The notes beneath the pieces are model-generated. The model made no database searches, had not been told where the DNA came from, and was given only the letters and a program-made list of their open reading frames with translations. Position numbers and translations under genes: made by a program. A stretch of 64,000 nt of DNA, taken from the NCBI GenBank assembly GCA_965232895.1, contig OZ247430.1, positions 310,001 to 374,000 of the forward strand. Direction: 5' to 3'. This DNA comes from Bin87 sp965232895 (lineage in GTDB: Bacteria; Chloroflexota; Dehalococcoidia; Lucifugimonadales; UBA3495). Below, piece after piece: positions 31,518 through 40,531 of this stretch. Every line of letters starts with the position of its first letter. Position 1 is the first letter of the stretch.

Positions 31518-33794
31518 CTACCCCGCCGCTACCCCGTCGGTCAGTATCACTCCCGAATCGAGCAGGGTTTGGTAGCGGCTCCCCAAGCCATGTTCGTCCA
31601 GAATTTCCCGGGCATGAATACCAGGCTTGGGAGCGGGAATGCCCGGGCGCACGGGTGTGCGCGACAATCGCGGCGCCGGGCCGCAGGTGGTCACCAATCC
31701 CAAATCATCGTGCTCCCGAGTGAGACTCAGCCCGTGGGACTCCACCCAGGGGTCGGTCATCAACTCCCTGACGTTGGTGATGACCCGCTGCGCGCCGACG
31801 CCGGCGGCGGCAAGTCGCTCCACCCAGGAGGCCACGCTATTCCCCTGGAACCGCTCTTCCAGCGACGAGGCCAGGGCATCCCCCCGCAGGGAGTCGATCC
31901 CGGAGAGACCCTCCAGGCCTGACAGCGCCGAAAGGGCGGACTCTGGGGCTCCAATAAAGAACCAGCCGTCGCTGGCCTGGTAGGCTCGATGCAACGGGCC
32001 CGTGCCCAGAGCGTCCTGCCCGCCGGTCTCGTTCCACTGCTTGCCCTCGTAAAGCTGCATGAAGGGCGATTGCAGCGTCATTGCGGTGTAGGCAAGGGCC
32101 GAGTCGATGTGCTGGCCCTCGCCGGTGCGCTGCCGGTGCAGCAGGGCCAGGGCCACACCGTAGGCGCCCATGAAACCGGTGCCATAGTCGTTCACCGGGT
32201 TGGGCTGCGACTCGGGCATACCATCGCCACCGAAGCGCCGGGTCATACCGGCAGTGGCCTGGGCAAACCCTTCGTGACCGGGCCGCTCCGCCCAGGGGCC
32301 GATGTGCCCGTAGGCATTCAGCGAAGCGTAGATGATGTCGGGCTTGCGCTTTTTCACCTCTTCATAACCCACGCCCAAACGCTCCAGGCTGCCGGCCCGG
32401 TAGTTCTGGGCCACCACGTCGGCGTCTGCCAGCAATGTCCAGAAAACGTCGCGCCCCTCTTCCGACCTCAGGTCCAACAGGATGCTGCGCTTACCGCGGT
32501 TGATGTCGTTATGCCGGGCAACGGTGGAGCCGCGCCTGGGGTTGTCTATCTTGATGACGTTGGCCCCGTATTCGGCCAGCGTCCGGCCCATGGTCGGGCC
32601 GGCGAGGATAATGCACAGGTCGAGCACCTTCACCCCGTCAAGGGCGGCACGCAGGGCGTTCTGGTTCACCGACGCTTCAGAAGCGGCGCGCGGTTTCAAC
32701 TCAGCCAGAATTTCCTCCCGATGCTGGTCGGGAGCGGGAGCGGGACCGCGCACCCGGCCCGGCGTCAAAGACATCCGGGCGTTGATCCCCGGCTGCAGCA
32801 TTTTGCCGTAGGTGGGGTCGTCAACCTCCACAACCATCCGGGAGGCGCGGGCGTGGGGATGGTCAAACCACTCGGCGCTGGTGCGGCAGACGGCGCCTTC
32901 GCTGCCCGCCTCGGCGATCAGGTTTTCCCATTCCTGGGCGGTGCGAGTCCGGAAGAGATCCTCAATTCGCTGCTGGGCCTCGGCGCGGAATTGCGGCACA
33001 TCCAGGGGGCGGTCGAAGTCGGTAAGACCCTCAGCATCCCAGGACGTGATCCCGGCGGCTTCGACGAACTGCCGGAAGTTCTGGTTGCCGGGGCCACCAA
33101 ATCGCACGTACTCGCCGTCGCTGCACTGGAAGATGCCGCCCCACAACTCCTGCAGCGTCGGAACCGTCGGTGGAGCGTCGTGGACCCGCACTCCGAAACG
33201 GCCGATGGACTGGAACATGCTGTCGAAAAGCGGGACCTCGATGCGTTGCCCCACGCCATCGCGCTCCCGGGCGTTCAGCGCGACGGTGATGGCCACCACC
33301 GACTGAAAGGCCCCATAGACCGAGGCAATGGGGATGGCGGTGTAGACCGGACGCGGGCTATCGGCGTTGGGCGGGCGGAAAGTGGCCGACGCCGCGCCCA
33401 CAACCCCTTCGTAGGCCGGCATTGCCGCCCGGGGATCATCCGACCCGAACCCCGGGATGGAGCAGTAAATCAGGCTCGGGTTGTACCAAGTCATCTCCTC
33501 GGGTCCCAGCCCCAACCGGTCCATGACGCCGGGCCGGAAATTCTCGACTACCACATCGGCGGTCTGAATGAGGGACCGGGCAACGGCCACGTCCTCCGCG
33601 CGCTTGAGGTCCAGCGTTATGCTCCGCTTGCCCCGGTTCCAGGTTGAGTTGGCCGGGGTGTCCCAGCGGGGCCCGCCGGGAGGGTCAACCCGCACGATGT
33701 CGGCGCCCTGATCGGCCAGCAACATGCCCGCCAATGGGCCGGAAATATATTGCCCGAAGTCGATTACCCGAATGTGTTCCAGCGCTCCTGACAT
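31518..33794 (-). CDS. Two-domain CaiB/BaiF family (class III) CoA-transferase
   Basis: 758 residues made of two complete CaiB/BaiF domains. Domain 1 (about 1-385) begins 'IRVIDFGQYISGPLAGMLLADQGADIVRV'-type text; domain 2 (about 395-758) begins VKVLDLCIILAGPTMGRTLA. Each has the RGKRSI.LDL and YGTGFMGAYGVALALLHR-like blocks. Class III enzymes use an aspartate to carry CoA between acids; at that spot both domains show Glu (MPAYEGVVGA and RPGHEGFAQA), so chemistry may be altered or the alignment may hide the real Asp. The start ATG 33794 has GGAAGG upstream; a longer frame exists. Substrates are unknown. Confidence 0.85.
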   Translation of the reverse strand: MSGALEHIRVIDFGQYISGPLAGMLLADQGADIVRVDPPGGPRWDTPANSTWNRGKRSITLDLKRAEDVAVARSLIQTADVVVENFRPGVMDRLGLGPEEMTWYNPSLIYCSIPGFGSDDPRAAMPAYEGVVGAASATFRPPNADSPRPVYTAIPIASVYGAFQSVVAITVALNARERDGVGQRIEVPLFDSMFQSIGRFGVRVHDAPPTVPTLQELWGGIFQCSDGEYVRFGGPGNQNFRQFVEAAGITSWDAEGLTDFDRPLDVPQFRAEAQQRIEDLFRTRTAQEWENLIAEAGSEGAVCRTSAEWFDHPHARASRMVVEVDDPTYGKMLQPGINARMSLTPGRVRGPAPAPDQHREEILAELKPRAASEASVNQNALRAALDGVKVLDLCIILAGPTMGRTLAEYGANVIKIDNPRRGSTVARHNDINRGKRSILLDLRSEEGRDVFWTLLADADVVAQNYRAGSLERLGVGYEEVKKRKPDIIYASLNAYGHIGPWAERPGHEGFAQATAGMTRRFGGDGMPESQPNPVNDYGTGFMGAYGVALALLHRQRTGEGQHIDSALAYTAMTLQSPFMQLYEGKQWNETGGQDALGTGPLHRAYQASDGWFFIGAPESALSALSGLEGLSGIDSLRGDALASSLEERFQGNSVASWVERLAAAGVGAQRVITNVRELMTDPWVESHGLSLTREHDDLGLVTTCGPAPRLSRTPVRPGIPAPKPGIHAREILDEHGLGSRYQTLLDSGVILTDGVAAG

Positions 33795-34061
33795 GTCCGA
33801 ACCTTCCCCCTGATCGAAAAATTTAGCCTGATCAATTACGCGCACGCTAACATCGCGGGTATGCGCGGTCAACCGACGGCGTCGGAATGTAATAACCGGT
33901 CTCCGTGGAGAGAAGACGTTTCATCAGGTCGCGGGTGACCCAAAATTGACCCTCTCGCTATGGGTTACTATAATCCGCACAGTCCACAGCAGTACCGGGT
34001 CTTTGCCCAGCTAGCGGGAACCGCGACTGCCAAGTTCAAAACGTACGCGAGGAGAACATTC

Positions 34062-34580
34062 ATGGTGCAACAGCAGGCAGCGGTGCTGAGCCCCGAGGCT
34101 CTGGTAAAGGAGTTCGAGAAGAACGGTGTCACCCACGTGGTGACCATCCCTGACAGCGAGACCAACTACCTGTACGAGTTGATGAAGGAAGAGCCCTGGC
34201 TGGACATCGTTCCCGCCTCCCGGGAAGGCGAGACCTTCGGCGTGGCCCTGGGACTGCTGGTCGCCGGCAAGACCCCCGTGGTACTGATCCAGAATACGGG
34301 CATGATGGAATCTGGCGACTCCATCCGGGGCATGGTCCTCGATGCCGGGTTCCCCCTGGTAATGGTGGTGGGCTATCGCGGCTGGAACCGGCATGGCGTT
34401 ATCACGGACTCGGCGGCCACCTATACCGAGCCGTTCCTGAACGCCTTCCGCATCAACTACTACCTGGTGGAGCAGGATGCCGACAGCTCGCGCATCACCA
34501 CGGCCTTCGAGGAGGCCCGGGCCACCAAGCGGCCGGTTGCCATCCTCGTGGGCGACGAATACCACGGGTTCAACCGCTAG
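34062..34580 (+). CDS. TPP-binding subunit, pyrimidine-domain half (sulfopyruvate decarboxylase alpha-like)
   Basis: A 172-residue protein corresponding to only the PYR domain of TPP enzymes, with the activating Glu in PASREGETFGVALGLLVAGK and GMMESGDSIRGMVLDAGFPL. It matches the alpha chain of split decarboxylases such as sulfopyruvate (ComD) or phosphonopyruvate decarboxylase. The partner PP-domain gene follows 118 bases later. AGGAG lies nine bases before the ATG at 34062; the longer frame to 33960 has no site. Confidence 0.8.
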   Translation: MVQQQAAVLSPEALVKEFEKNGVTHVVTIPDSETNYLYELMKEEPWLDIVPASREGETFGVALGLLVAGKTPVVLIQNTGMMESGDSIRGMVLDAGFPLVMVVGYRGWNRHGVITDSAATYTEPFLNAFRINYYLVEQDADSSRITTAFEEARATKRPVAILVGDEYHGFNR

Positions 34581-34698
34581 ACAGAGATAACCATTCGCCA
34601 ATATTTGTTGCTCCGTCTCCGCATGACCCGGCGCCGCAAGGATCCCTGGGACAGCGCGAAGTACGGAGCAAGAAAGATCCACCCAACGGAGGCAAAGC

Positions 34699-35289
34699 AT
34701 GATTCAATCCCAGGACGTATTCCGAGTCTTCCAGGAGCACCGGGGCGACGCCATCGTGATCCCCACCGGCACGTCCGGTCGCCACTGGCGCGAATTCAGC
34801 ACCAACGAGAACCGGGACCTGAACATGGGCGGCGCCATGGGCCAGACCACTTCGGCGGCCCTGGGACTCGCCCTGGGTCTGCCCGATGAAAAGGTGGTGC
34901 TGTTCGATTCCGAAGGCGCGCTGCTGATGAACCTGGGGATACTGGCCACCATCGCGGGCAAGAAGCCGGAAAACTTCTGCCACATCCTGCTGGACAATGA
35001 GTGCTACGCCACCACCGGCGGGCAGCCGGTTCCCAACGCGCAGGATATCAACTACGCCGGCATGGCCAAGGAATCCGGTTATACGACCGCCTACAGCTTT
35101 GACGACCTGGAAGAGTTCGCCACGAATGTGGAGCAGATCATGCGGGATACCGGGCCGGTATTCGTCGCGATCAAAGTTGTGCCCGAGGTCGAGAACGAGC
35201 CAATCGGCATGCGAGTGCGTGTTCCCACCCGCAACCGCGCCGAGACCATTCGGGACTTGCAGTCGGAGTTGGGCATCAGCAACGACTAA
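34699..35289 (+). CDS. TPP-binding subunit, PP-domain half (sulfopyruvate decarboxylase beta-like)
   Basis: A 196-residue partner of the preceding gene. The pyrophosphate-binding motif, normally GDGSLLMN, reads SEGALLMN, so the Mg2+-binding Asp is Glu; the second ligand in LDNECYATTGGQP is normal. GGAMGQTTSAALGLALGLPD is the usual start of the PP domain. The heteromer would decarboxylate a 2-oxo acid; sulfopyruvate is a guess by family, as no coenzyme M or sulfolactate genes are nearby. GGAGG stands before the ATG. Confidence 0.8.
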   Translation: MIQSQDVFRVFQEHRGDAIVIPTGTSGRHWREFSTNENRDLNMGGAMGQTTSAALGLALGLPDEKVVLFDSEGALLMNLGILATIAGKKPENFCHILLDNECYATTGGQPVPNAQDINYAGMAKESGYTTAYSFDDLEEFATNVEQIMRDTGPVFVAIKVVPEVENEPIGMRVRVPTRNRAETIRDLQSELGISND

Positions 35290-35427
35290 CCTCGCTGCGT
35301 ATCGCCGTTCACGAGGAATGGGCGGCTACAGGGTCGGCAAAAACACCGTTCGCCTGTTCCGAGTTCGGGTCAGACGGCGGTGAATACCAGGTGAACGCCG
35401 GCGAACGGACGTCATCCCGATGAACAC

Positions 35428-35453
35428 AGCCCCGAGGCTAGCGCCTCGGGGCT
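35428..35453. terminator. Hairpin terminator between convergent genes
   Basis: AGCCCCGAGGC and its complement enclose a four-base loop (TAGC). The hairpin sits between the rightward decarboxylase pair and a leftward gene ending at 35469, so it may serve both. T-runs are poor (GTTGCGTTG). Confidence 0.6.
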
Positions 35454-35468
35454 GTTGCGTTGTCCGGG

Positions 35469-36146
35469 TCAGACCGCCGGGTCGGGGTCGTCGGGATCCG
35501 ACGGCCTTGCGGCCATTTCCCGTTGCAGCTGTTCGCTCCAATTCTGGAACCAGCGACGGAACTCGTCCAGGGCGGGCGGGGCGATGTAGATCACCTCGAT
35601 ATCGACGGGGAACTGCACCTGATGCCTCTCGTTGATGAGGAGCAGGCCGGTCTCATCTTCGCCCAGGGTGGCGTCGATAGCTTCGGCGACAAACTCATAC
35701 CGCCGGTGATTGGCTTCGCCAAACCATTCCTGGAGCCGCGACGCCACGGCGGGGCTCATCAACGGCTGCATCAGGCAGCGCTGCAAGTCCAAAGCCTCGG
35801 CCATAACCTCCATGGATTCGGTGGTTTCCAGGATAGCCCCGGCTTCGACCAGGCTGGATAACAATTTATGGCTACTCTGACCCGTGGCCTCCAGATAGCC
35901 CAGGCCCGCGTCACCACCCTCCGGGAGATTTTCGTGGTAAACGTGGGTGACGCTGCCCAATGCGTTCTGAACGGCCCGGACCTGAACATCCACCTGGTCC
36001 CAGTATCGCGCCAGGATATCGACGCCTTCGGCCGGCGCCGCGTCAGTCGGAACGGCCAGATGAACCAGCGGAGCCAGCAACAACTTGCGTTTTCCCTGGT
36101 AGTTGGCGGTCGCCGGTCGGGTAATTCTGCCGAGTTCCTCCACCAT
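35469..36146 (-). CDS. Conserved-looking protein of unknown function (225 residues)
   Basis: I do not recognise the family. The start MVEELGRITRPATANYQGKR has AGGAGA upstream; the longer frame to 36332 overlaps the divergent lutA promoter. The protein is acidic with regular alternation of helices: a segment 'KLLLAPLVHLAVPTDAAPAE', then VDILARYWDQVDVQVRAVQN, and near the middle SSHKLLSSLVEAGAILETTE. The C-terminus has 'ALDEFRRWFQNWSEQLQREM'. There are no membrane helices, signal peptide or cysteine motif. It is divergent from lutABC by about 140 bases, so a link to lactate use is possible but unproven. Confidence 0.6.
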   Translation of the reverse strand: MVEELGRITRPATANYQGKRKLLLAPLVHLAVPTDAAPAEGVDILARYWDQVDVQVRAVQNALGSVTHVYHENLPEGGDAGLGYLEATGQSSHKLLSSLVEAGAILETTESMEVMAEALDLQRCLMQPLMSPAVASRLQEWFGEANHRRYEFVAEAIDATLGEDETGLLLINERHQVQFPVDIEVIYIAPPALDEFRRWFQNWSEQLQREMAARPSDPDDPDPAV

Positions 36147-36285
36147 GTTTTCTCTCCTTGCCCTGAAGATGAAGGCCACCATATGATACCCAGCGGCGGG
36201 GCGAAGACCAAGACCAGCGTGAAGCCATCCTTGTCCGATGGGTACTACTCTGCTAACCTTGCGACGCCGAGAACGAGGATTTGAT

Positions 36286-37053
36286 TTGACGTTACCCCAG
36301 CCCATCACGGCGTCTCTTTTCGTGACCTGCATCGTCGACCAGCTTTATCCCGAGGTTGGGATCAGCGTCGTGCGGGTGCTGAGGCGAGCCGGCGTTGACG
36401 TTGACTTTCCGGAAGGCCAAACGTGCTGTGGCCAGCCTCTCTACAACTCCGGATATGTTGGCGAGGCGCGAAAACTGGCGGAGCGCACGCTGGATATCCT
36501 GGGTGACGGCGAGTATGTGGTCGTGCCGTCGGGCTCCTGCGGCGCGATGATGCGGGTGTTCTATCTGGATCTGTTCGCGGACGACCCGGAGCTGCTGGCA
36601 CGCGCCCAGGACCTGAGCCAGCGGGTGTACGAGTTCACGGAATTCCTGGTAGACGTCGTGGGATACGAGCCGGCTCCAGTCGAGCCAGCCACGGATGATC
36701 GACCCGAGCGCGGCTCTGCGGTTGCGTACCACCCATCCTGTCACCTGCTGAGAGAAATGGAGGTAACGGAAGCGCCGCAACGCCTGTTGGACGCGGCTCC
36801 CGGAGTTGAGCGGGTCGAATTGCCGGAGGCCGAGCAGTGCTGCGGCTTTGGCGGGACCTTCGCCGTGAAGTATCCCCACATCTCGGAAGAGATGCTGGCC
36901 GACAAGGTCGCGGCCGCGACCAGCAGCGGCGCCGATATCCTGACCGCGTGCGACATGGGTTGCCTGATGCACATCGGCGGGGCGGTCAGCCGTCAAAAAT
37001 TGCCGTTCCAGGTGCGGCACATCGCGCAAGTCCTCGACGGGCCGGCCGGTTAG
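36286..37053 (+). CDS. lutA: Lactate utilization protein A ((Fe-S)-binding, CCG-domain)
   Basis: A protein of about 255 residues. Two CCG (cysteine-rich) domains are visible: FVTCIVDQLYPEVG with TCCGQPLYNSGY, PSGSCGAMMR, then YHPSCHLLREM with QCCGFGGTFAVKYP and DMGC. These bind Fe-S and link to heterodisulfide-reductase-type subunits; LutABC oxidises L-lactate. I prefer the TTG at 36286 because GAGG lies seven bases upstream and the protein then begins MTLPQPITASLF like other LutA; the longer ATG start (36238) is possible. The lutB ATG begins two bases after its stop. Confidence 0.85.
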   Translation: MTLPQPITASLFVTCIVDQLYPEVGISVVRVLRRAGVDVDFPEGQTCCGQPLYNSGYVGEARKLAERTLDILGDGEYVVVPSGSCGAMMRVFYLDLFADDPELLARAQDLSQRVYEFTEFLVDVVGYEPAPVEPATDDRPERGSAVAYHPSCHLLREMEVTEAPQRLLDAAPGVERVELPEAEQCCGFGGTFAVKYPHISEEMLADKVAAATSSGADILTACDMGCLMHIGGAVSRQKLPFQVRHIAQVLDGPAG

Positions 37054-37055
37054 CC

Positions 37056-38516
37056 ATGGCGGAAGTCGTTACTCGGCAGTTTGTGCCCGCTTCCCAGGCG
37101 GCGGTGAAGGATGCGCAACTCCGCCAGGCGCTGCGCCGCGCCGGCACGGGTTTTGACGGGACGCGGCGAGAGGCCATCGCAGAGGTCACTCCCCAAGTGT
37201 GGGAAGAGTGGCGTGAGGAGGCGCGGCGCATCAAGGAACACACCATCGGGCATCTGGACTACTACCTGGAGATGCTGGAGCGGAACGTGACCGCGGCCGG
37301 CGGGACGGTGCATTTTGCGGTCGACGCGCAGCAGGCCAACGCAATCGTTTCTCAGATCGCCCACGCCAACGACGTTAAGACCGTCACCAAGAGCAAGTCG
37401 ATGGTGTCCGAGGAGCTTGGCCTGAACCACACCCTGGAGGCGCAAGGGATCGATGTTTTCGAGACCGACCTGGGTGAGTACATCATCCAACTGGCGGACG
37501 AAACGCCTTCCCACCTGGTGGCGCCGGCGCTGCACAAGACGCGGGGGCAGGTGGCCCAACTGTTCGCGGAGCAACTCGGCGTGCCGTACACGGAGGACAT
37601 CGAGGAGATGGCCCGCATCGCGCGGGTGGCGCTGCGCCAGAAGTTCCTGGACGCCGACATGGGCATCAGCGGGGCCAACTTCCTGGTAGCCGAAACCGGT
37701 TCGCTGGTGATCATCACCAACGAGGGCAACGGCCGCCTGTGCACCTCGGCGCCGCGGGTACACGTGGGCCTGGCGGGCATGGAGAAAGTGATCCCGTCGT
37801 TGCAGGACCTGGCGGTGTTTCTGAGGCTGTTGCCGCGTTCGGCCACCGGACAGCGCATAACCTCGTACATGAGCATGGTCACCGGGCCCCGGCGGGACGA
37901 GGATGAGGACGGGCCGGAGGAATTTCACCTGGTGATCGTGGACAACGGGCGCAGCCGCCTGTTGGCGGATCCGGCGCTCCGCGAGTCGCTGTACTGCATC
38001 CGCTGCGGGGCATGCCTGAACGTGTGTCCGGTGTATCAGCGGGTGGGCGGCCACGCCTACGGCTGGGTGTATCCCGGGCCGATAGGGTCGATCGTGACGC
38101 CTGGCCTGGTCGGGCTCGGACAGGCCAGGGACCTGCCCAACGCGTCGACGCTATGCGGCGCGTGCCGGGACGCCTGCCCGGTGCAGATCAACATTCCCCG
38201 GATGCTGCTGCACCTGCGCCACAACGTGGCTGAGGGATCAGGCTCATACCAAAGCGCCGGTGCGGATACCGACAGTCTCCTCGCCCGGTCCTTCGCTATG
38301 GTTATGTCCAGTCCGCGACTTTTGAACCTGGGACGCAAAATCGGCCGGCGGCTGCTGGCGCCCTTGGCGAAAGGCGGTGTGTTGGGTCAGACGCGCATCC
38401 CCCTGGTGTCCCGCTGGACGCGATCCCGAGACCTTCCCTTGCCGGCTACGAGATCGTTTACTGAAATCTGGCGGGACGAGCTATCGAACCCGGGGCCCGG
38501 TCGGTCTCAGGACTAG
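37056..38516 (+). CDS. lutB: Lactate utilization iron-sulfur protein B
   Basis: A 486-residue protein beginning MAEVVTRQFVPASQAAVKDA. An LUD domain covers about 60-290 (TKSKSMVSEELGLN, ETDLGEYIIQLADETPSHLV, GISGANFLVAETGSLVII). Two ferredoxin-like [4Fe-4S] motifs follow: CIRCGACLNVCPVY near residue 313 and CGACRDACPVQI near 367. It is the electron-transfer core of the LutABC lactate-oxidising complex. It is tightly packed between lutA and lutC. Confidence 0.9.
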   Translation: MAEVVTRQFVPASQAAVKDAQLRQALRRAGTGFDGTRREAIAEVTPQVWEEWREEARRIKEHTIGHLDYYLEMLERNVTAAGGTVHFAVDAQQANAIVSQIAHANDVKTVTKSKSMVSEELGLNHTLEAQGIDVFETDLGEYIIQLADETPSHLVAPALHKTRGQVAQLFAEQLGVPYTEDIEEMARIARVALRQKFLDADMGISGANFLVAETGSLVIITNEGNGRLCTSAPRVHVGLAGMEKVIPSLQDLAVFLRLLPRSATGQRITSYMSMVTGPRRDEDEDGPEEFHLVIVDNGRSRLLADPALRESLYCIRCGACLNVCPVYQRVGGHAYGWVYPGPIGSIVTPGLVGLGQARDLPNASTLCGACRDACPVQINIPRMLLHLRHNVAEGSGSYQSAGADTDSLLARSFAMVMSSPRLLNLGRKIGRRLLAPLAKGGVLGQTRIPLVSRWTRSRDLPLPATRSFTEIWRDELSNPGPGRSQD

Positions 38517-38519
38517 TTT

Positions 38520-39302
38520 ATGGGTATCCCTTTCAATCGAGAGAACCGGGCTCCGGGTGGACCGATAGGTATCCCATCGGAACAGTTCCGCGAAACAATC
38601 CGCGCGGCCCTGGGTCGGCAGGACGGGCCGCCCAGCGAGCCTTACAACGCCCTCACGCAGGACTTGACCGATATCGAAGCGCAGGCGCAAACCGTGCGTG
38701 AGCGCATCGCCCGGGAAACGCCGGAATTGCTGGACCGGTTGGCAGCGACGGCGGGGCTGCGAGGATGGAACGTGCACCGTTGTGACGGAGCGGAGGAAGC
38801 GCTGGGTTATGTAACGTCGCTGGTGCAAACCCTCGGCGCCTCGTCGGTGGCGAGGTCGGAACAGGCGGTGTTTGATTCCATGCCGGTGGACATTGCCATC
38901 GCGAGCGCCGGCGGCCTGTGCTGGCCGGCAGTATACGAGGGTCCAGCCAGTCGGACGGGAGTGCGGCAGCGGTTGGCTGAATCCGCCATGGGGATCACCG
39001 GGGCCGACTACGCCATCGCGGAAACCGGATCCGTCGTGGTGCTGCCCAGGCGGGGCCTGAGTCGACTGGTGTCGGCGGTGCCGCCGGTGCACGTGGCGAT
39101 CGTGCGACCTTCGGACGTCGTTGGAACCCTGGACGACCTGTTCGCCCTGCGCCGGCTGGAATACGTCAGGAACGGGGGCGACATGGGCAGTTACCTGAAT
39201 TTCATCACCGGGCCCAGCCGCACCGCCGACATTGAACAGACGATCGTGGTGGGTGTGCACGGCCCTCGCGAAGTCCACATGGTGCTGCTGAACGAGGAGT
39301 AG
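38520..39302 (+). CDS. lutC: Lactate utilization protein C (LUD domain)
   Basis: A 260-residue LUD-domain protein. The C-terminal half shows GITGADYAIAETGSVVVLPR, VSAVPPVHVAIVRPSDVV and GSYLNFITGPSRTADIEQTI, all classic. The N-terminus carries a short YkgG-like region. It completes the lutABC operon (three bases after lutB). The next gene, an MNT-like protein, follows after four bases and may be read through. Confidence 0.9.
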   Translation: MGIPFNRENRAPGGPIGIPSEQFRETIRAALGRQDGPPSEPYNALTQDLTDIEAQAQTVRERIARETPELLDRLAATAGLRGWNVHRCDGAEEALGYVTSLVQTLGASSVARSEQAVFDSMPVDIAIASAGGLCWPAVYEGPASRTGVRQRLAESAMGITGADYAIAETGSVVVLPRRGLSRLVSAVPPVHVAIVRPSDVVGTLDDLFALRRLEYVRNGGDMGSYLNFITGPSRTADIEQTIVVGVHGPREVHMVLLNEE

Positions 39303-39306
39303 GACG

Positions 39307-39648
39307 ATGCCGATGCGAGTAGGGTTCATCCAATTCAGGCGCCAGATGATGGAGCAGCAGCTGGACGAGATCATGGGCGTGCTCCCCACGCTGGGGATCG
39401 AGAAGGCGATTCTGACCGGGGACATGGTCAGCGGCGACTATTCGCCAGCCAGCACCATTGACCTGGTGTTTGTGCACGATACCGACCGCCCGTTCGGGAG
39501 GCGCGCCGACTTCTTCTCCTATCATATCGGCTCGCAGGTCGGCATGAGGGCGCAGGTCTACACACCGGCTGAATTTGAAGAGTTGCAGGACACGCTGCCG
39601 GCGCTGTACGAGGCCCGCAAGCGTGGAAGGGTGATTTTCGATGCCTGA
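39307..39648 (+). CDS. MNT-type nucleotidyltransferase-like protein, antitoxin-like partner of HEPN
   Basis: 113 residues. 'ILTGDMVSGDYSPASTIDLVF' matches the strand-loop-strand of minimal nucleotidyltransferases, usually GSxARG..xSDiDl. Here GS is GD and SDID is STID, so one of the metal-binding Asp is lost. The stop overlaps the HEPN gene by eight bases. MNT proteins of such pairs AMPylate and silence their HEPN partner; this one may be weakly active or only bind. It follows lutC by four bases. Confidence 0.68.
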   Translation: MPMRVGFIQFRRQMMEQQLDEIMGVLPTLGIEKAILTGDMVSGDYSPASTIDLVFVHDTDRPFGRRADFFSYHIGSQVGMRAQVYTPAEFEELQDTLPALYEARKRGRVIFDA

Positions 39649-40042
39649 TTTCGTTGCGGAAGGCGCTCGCTGGTTTCGACAGGCGGAGCAGGACCTTGAG
39701 GACGCGGGTTTCAACCGGGGCGGAGGTCGTTACAACGTCGCCTGCTTCCTCAGCCAGCAGGCCGCAGAGAAGGCGGTGAAGGCCTACCTGTACCGGCGCG
39801 GGGCCGAGGACGTTTGGGGCAACTCCCTGATCGATCTGTGCGAAGACGCCAAGATTTTCGAGATGTTCTTCGACACGATCAAGGCCGATGCCCGGCAGCT
39901 CGACAAGTACTACGACATCACCAGGTATCCCGAATATCTTCCCAGCGGGATACCGTCCGAAGCGTTCGACGACGTGGACGCGGAGCGGGCGATGGAGTTG
40001 GCGGGGATCGTCGTGCAATTCGTGTCCACGCGCATCACCTGA
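39641..40042 (+). CDS. HEPN-domain protein, partner of MNT
   Basis: 133 residues with the HEPN (PF05168-like) four-helix plan: 'GARWFRQAEQDLEDAGF', YNVACFLSQQAAEKAVKAYL, then DARQLDKYYDITRYPEYLPS. HEPN toxins normally need an RxxxxH motif for RNase action; I find no clear one, so it may be a substrate-binding, non-nuclease type. The overlap with the MNT gene supports a two-gene module, of which many act as toxin-antitoxin. Confidence 0.78.
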   Translation: MPDFVAEGARWFRQAEQDLEDAGFNRGGGRYNVACFLSQQAAEKAVKAYLYRRGAEDVWGNSLIDLCEDAKIFEMFFDTIKADARQLDKYYDITRYPEYLPSGIPSEAFDDVDAERAMELAGIVVQFVSTRIT

Positions 40043-40084
40043 TCCGGGTCGCGAACCTACCGGGGCGCACAACCGGGCTGCGCC

Positions 40085-40531
40085 CTAGCCGCCGAAGATT
40101 TCGGCGAGGCGTTGCTGGCGAAAGGCGAAGATGCGACTGAGGTCGCGGCGGACCAACAGGCGGTCGGCCAGCCAGCCCCCGAGCATTGCGTATTGCACGT
40201 GGTCGCCAACCAGGGTGCCGCCTTGGTGTGACGTGAACGTGTGCTGGTGGATCCAGGTTCGATATGGCCCCCGGACCTGCTCGTCGACAAAGCGGTGCGG
40301 CGGATCCCATAAGGTGATGCGGCTGCGCCATTTCAGATTCAGACCGTGCAACCGCAGGCGGTAGTCGATTTCCACGCCCGTCTGCATGGTGATGGGAGCC
40401 GGTGTGACAACCTCGAACCGCAGCCAGGGCGGAGTCAGCCGCTCGAGGTTGAACGCATCGGCGTAGAAATCGAACACGTCCTCGGGTTGCCGGGGCAACC
40501 AATGCTCGGTGGCCAAGGTAAAGGCCGGCAT
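40085..40531 (-). CDS. SRPBCC (START-like) family protein
   Basis: 148 residues of the polyketide-cyclase/SRPBCC type: HWLPRQPEDVFDFYADAFNL at the N-terminus, LTPPWLRFEVV, and WDPPHRFVDEQVRGPYRTWI. The family binds lipids or small hydrophobic ligands in a helix-grip fold. Its start touches the stop of glycerate kinase at 40531, so the two are translated together. No catalytic residues are assigned. Confidence 0.8.
   Translation of the reverse strand: MPAFTLATEHWLPRQPEDVFDFYADAFNLERLTPPWLRFEVVTPAPITMQTGVEIDYRLRLHGLNLKWRSRITLWDPPHRFVDEQVRGPYRTWIHQHTFTSHQGGTLVGDHVQYAMLGGWLADRLLVRRDLSRIFAFRQQRLAEIFGG

Noticed and set aside
31164..31922. 252-residue plus-strand ORF after selC
   Set aside because: It starts inside the tRNA, crosses the terminator, and overlaps the end of the clearly coding CaiB gene on the other strand; it is a shadow frame.
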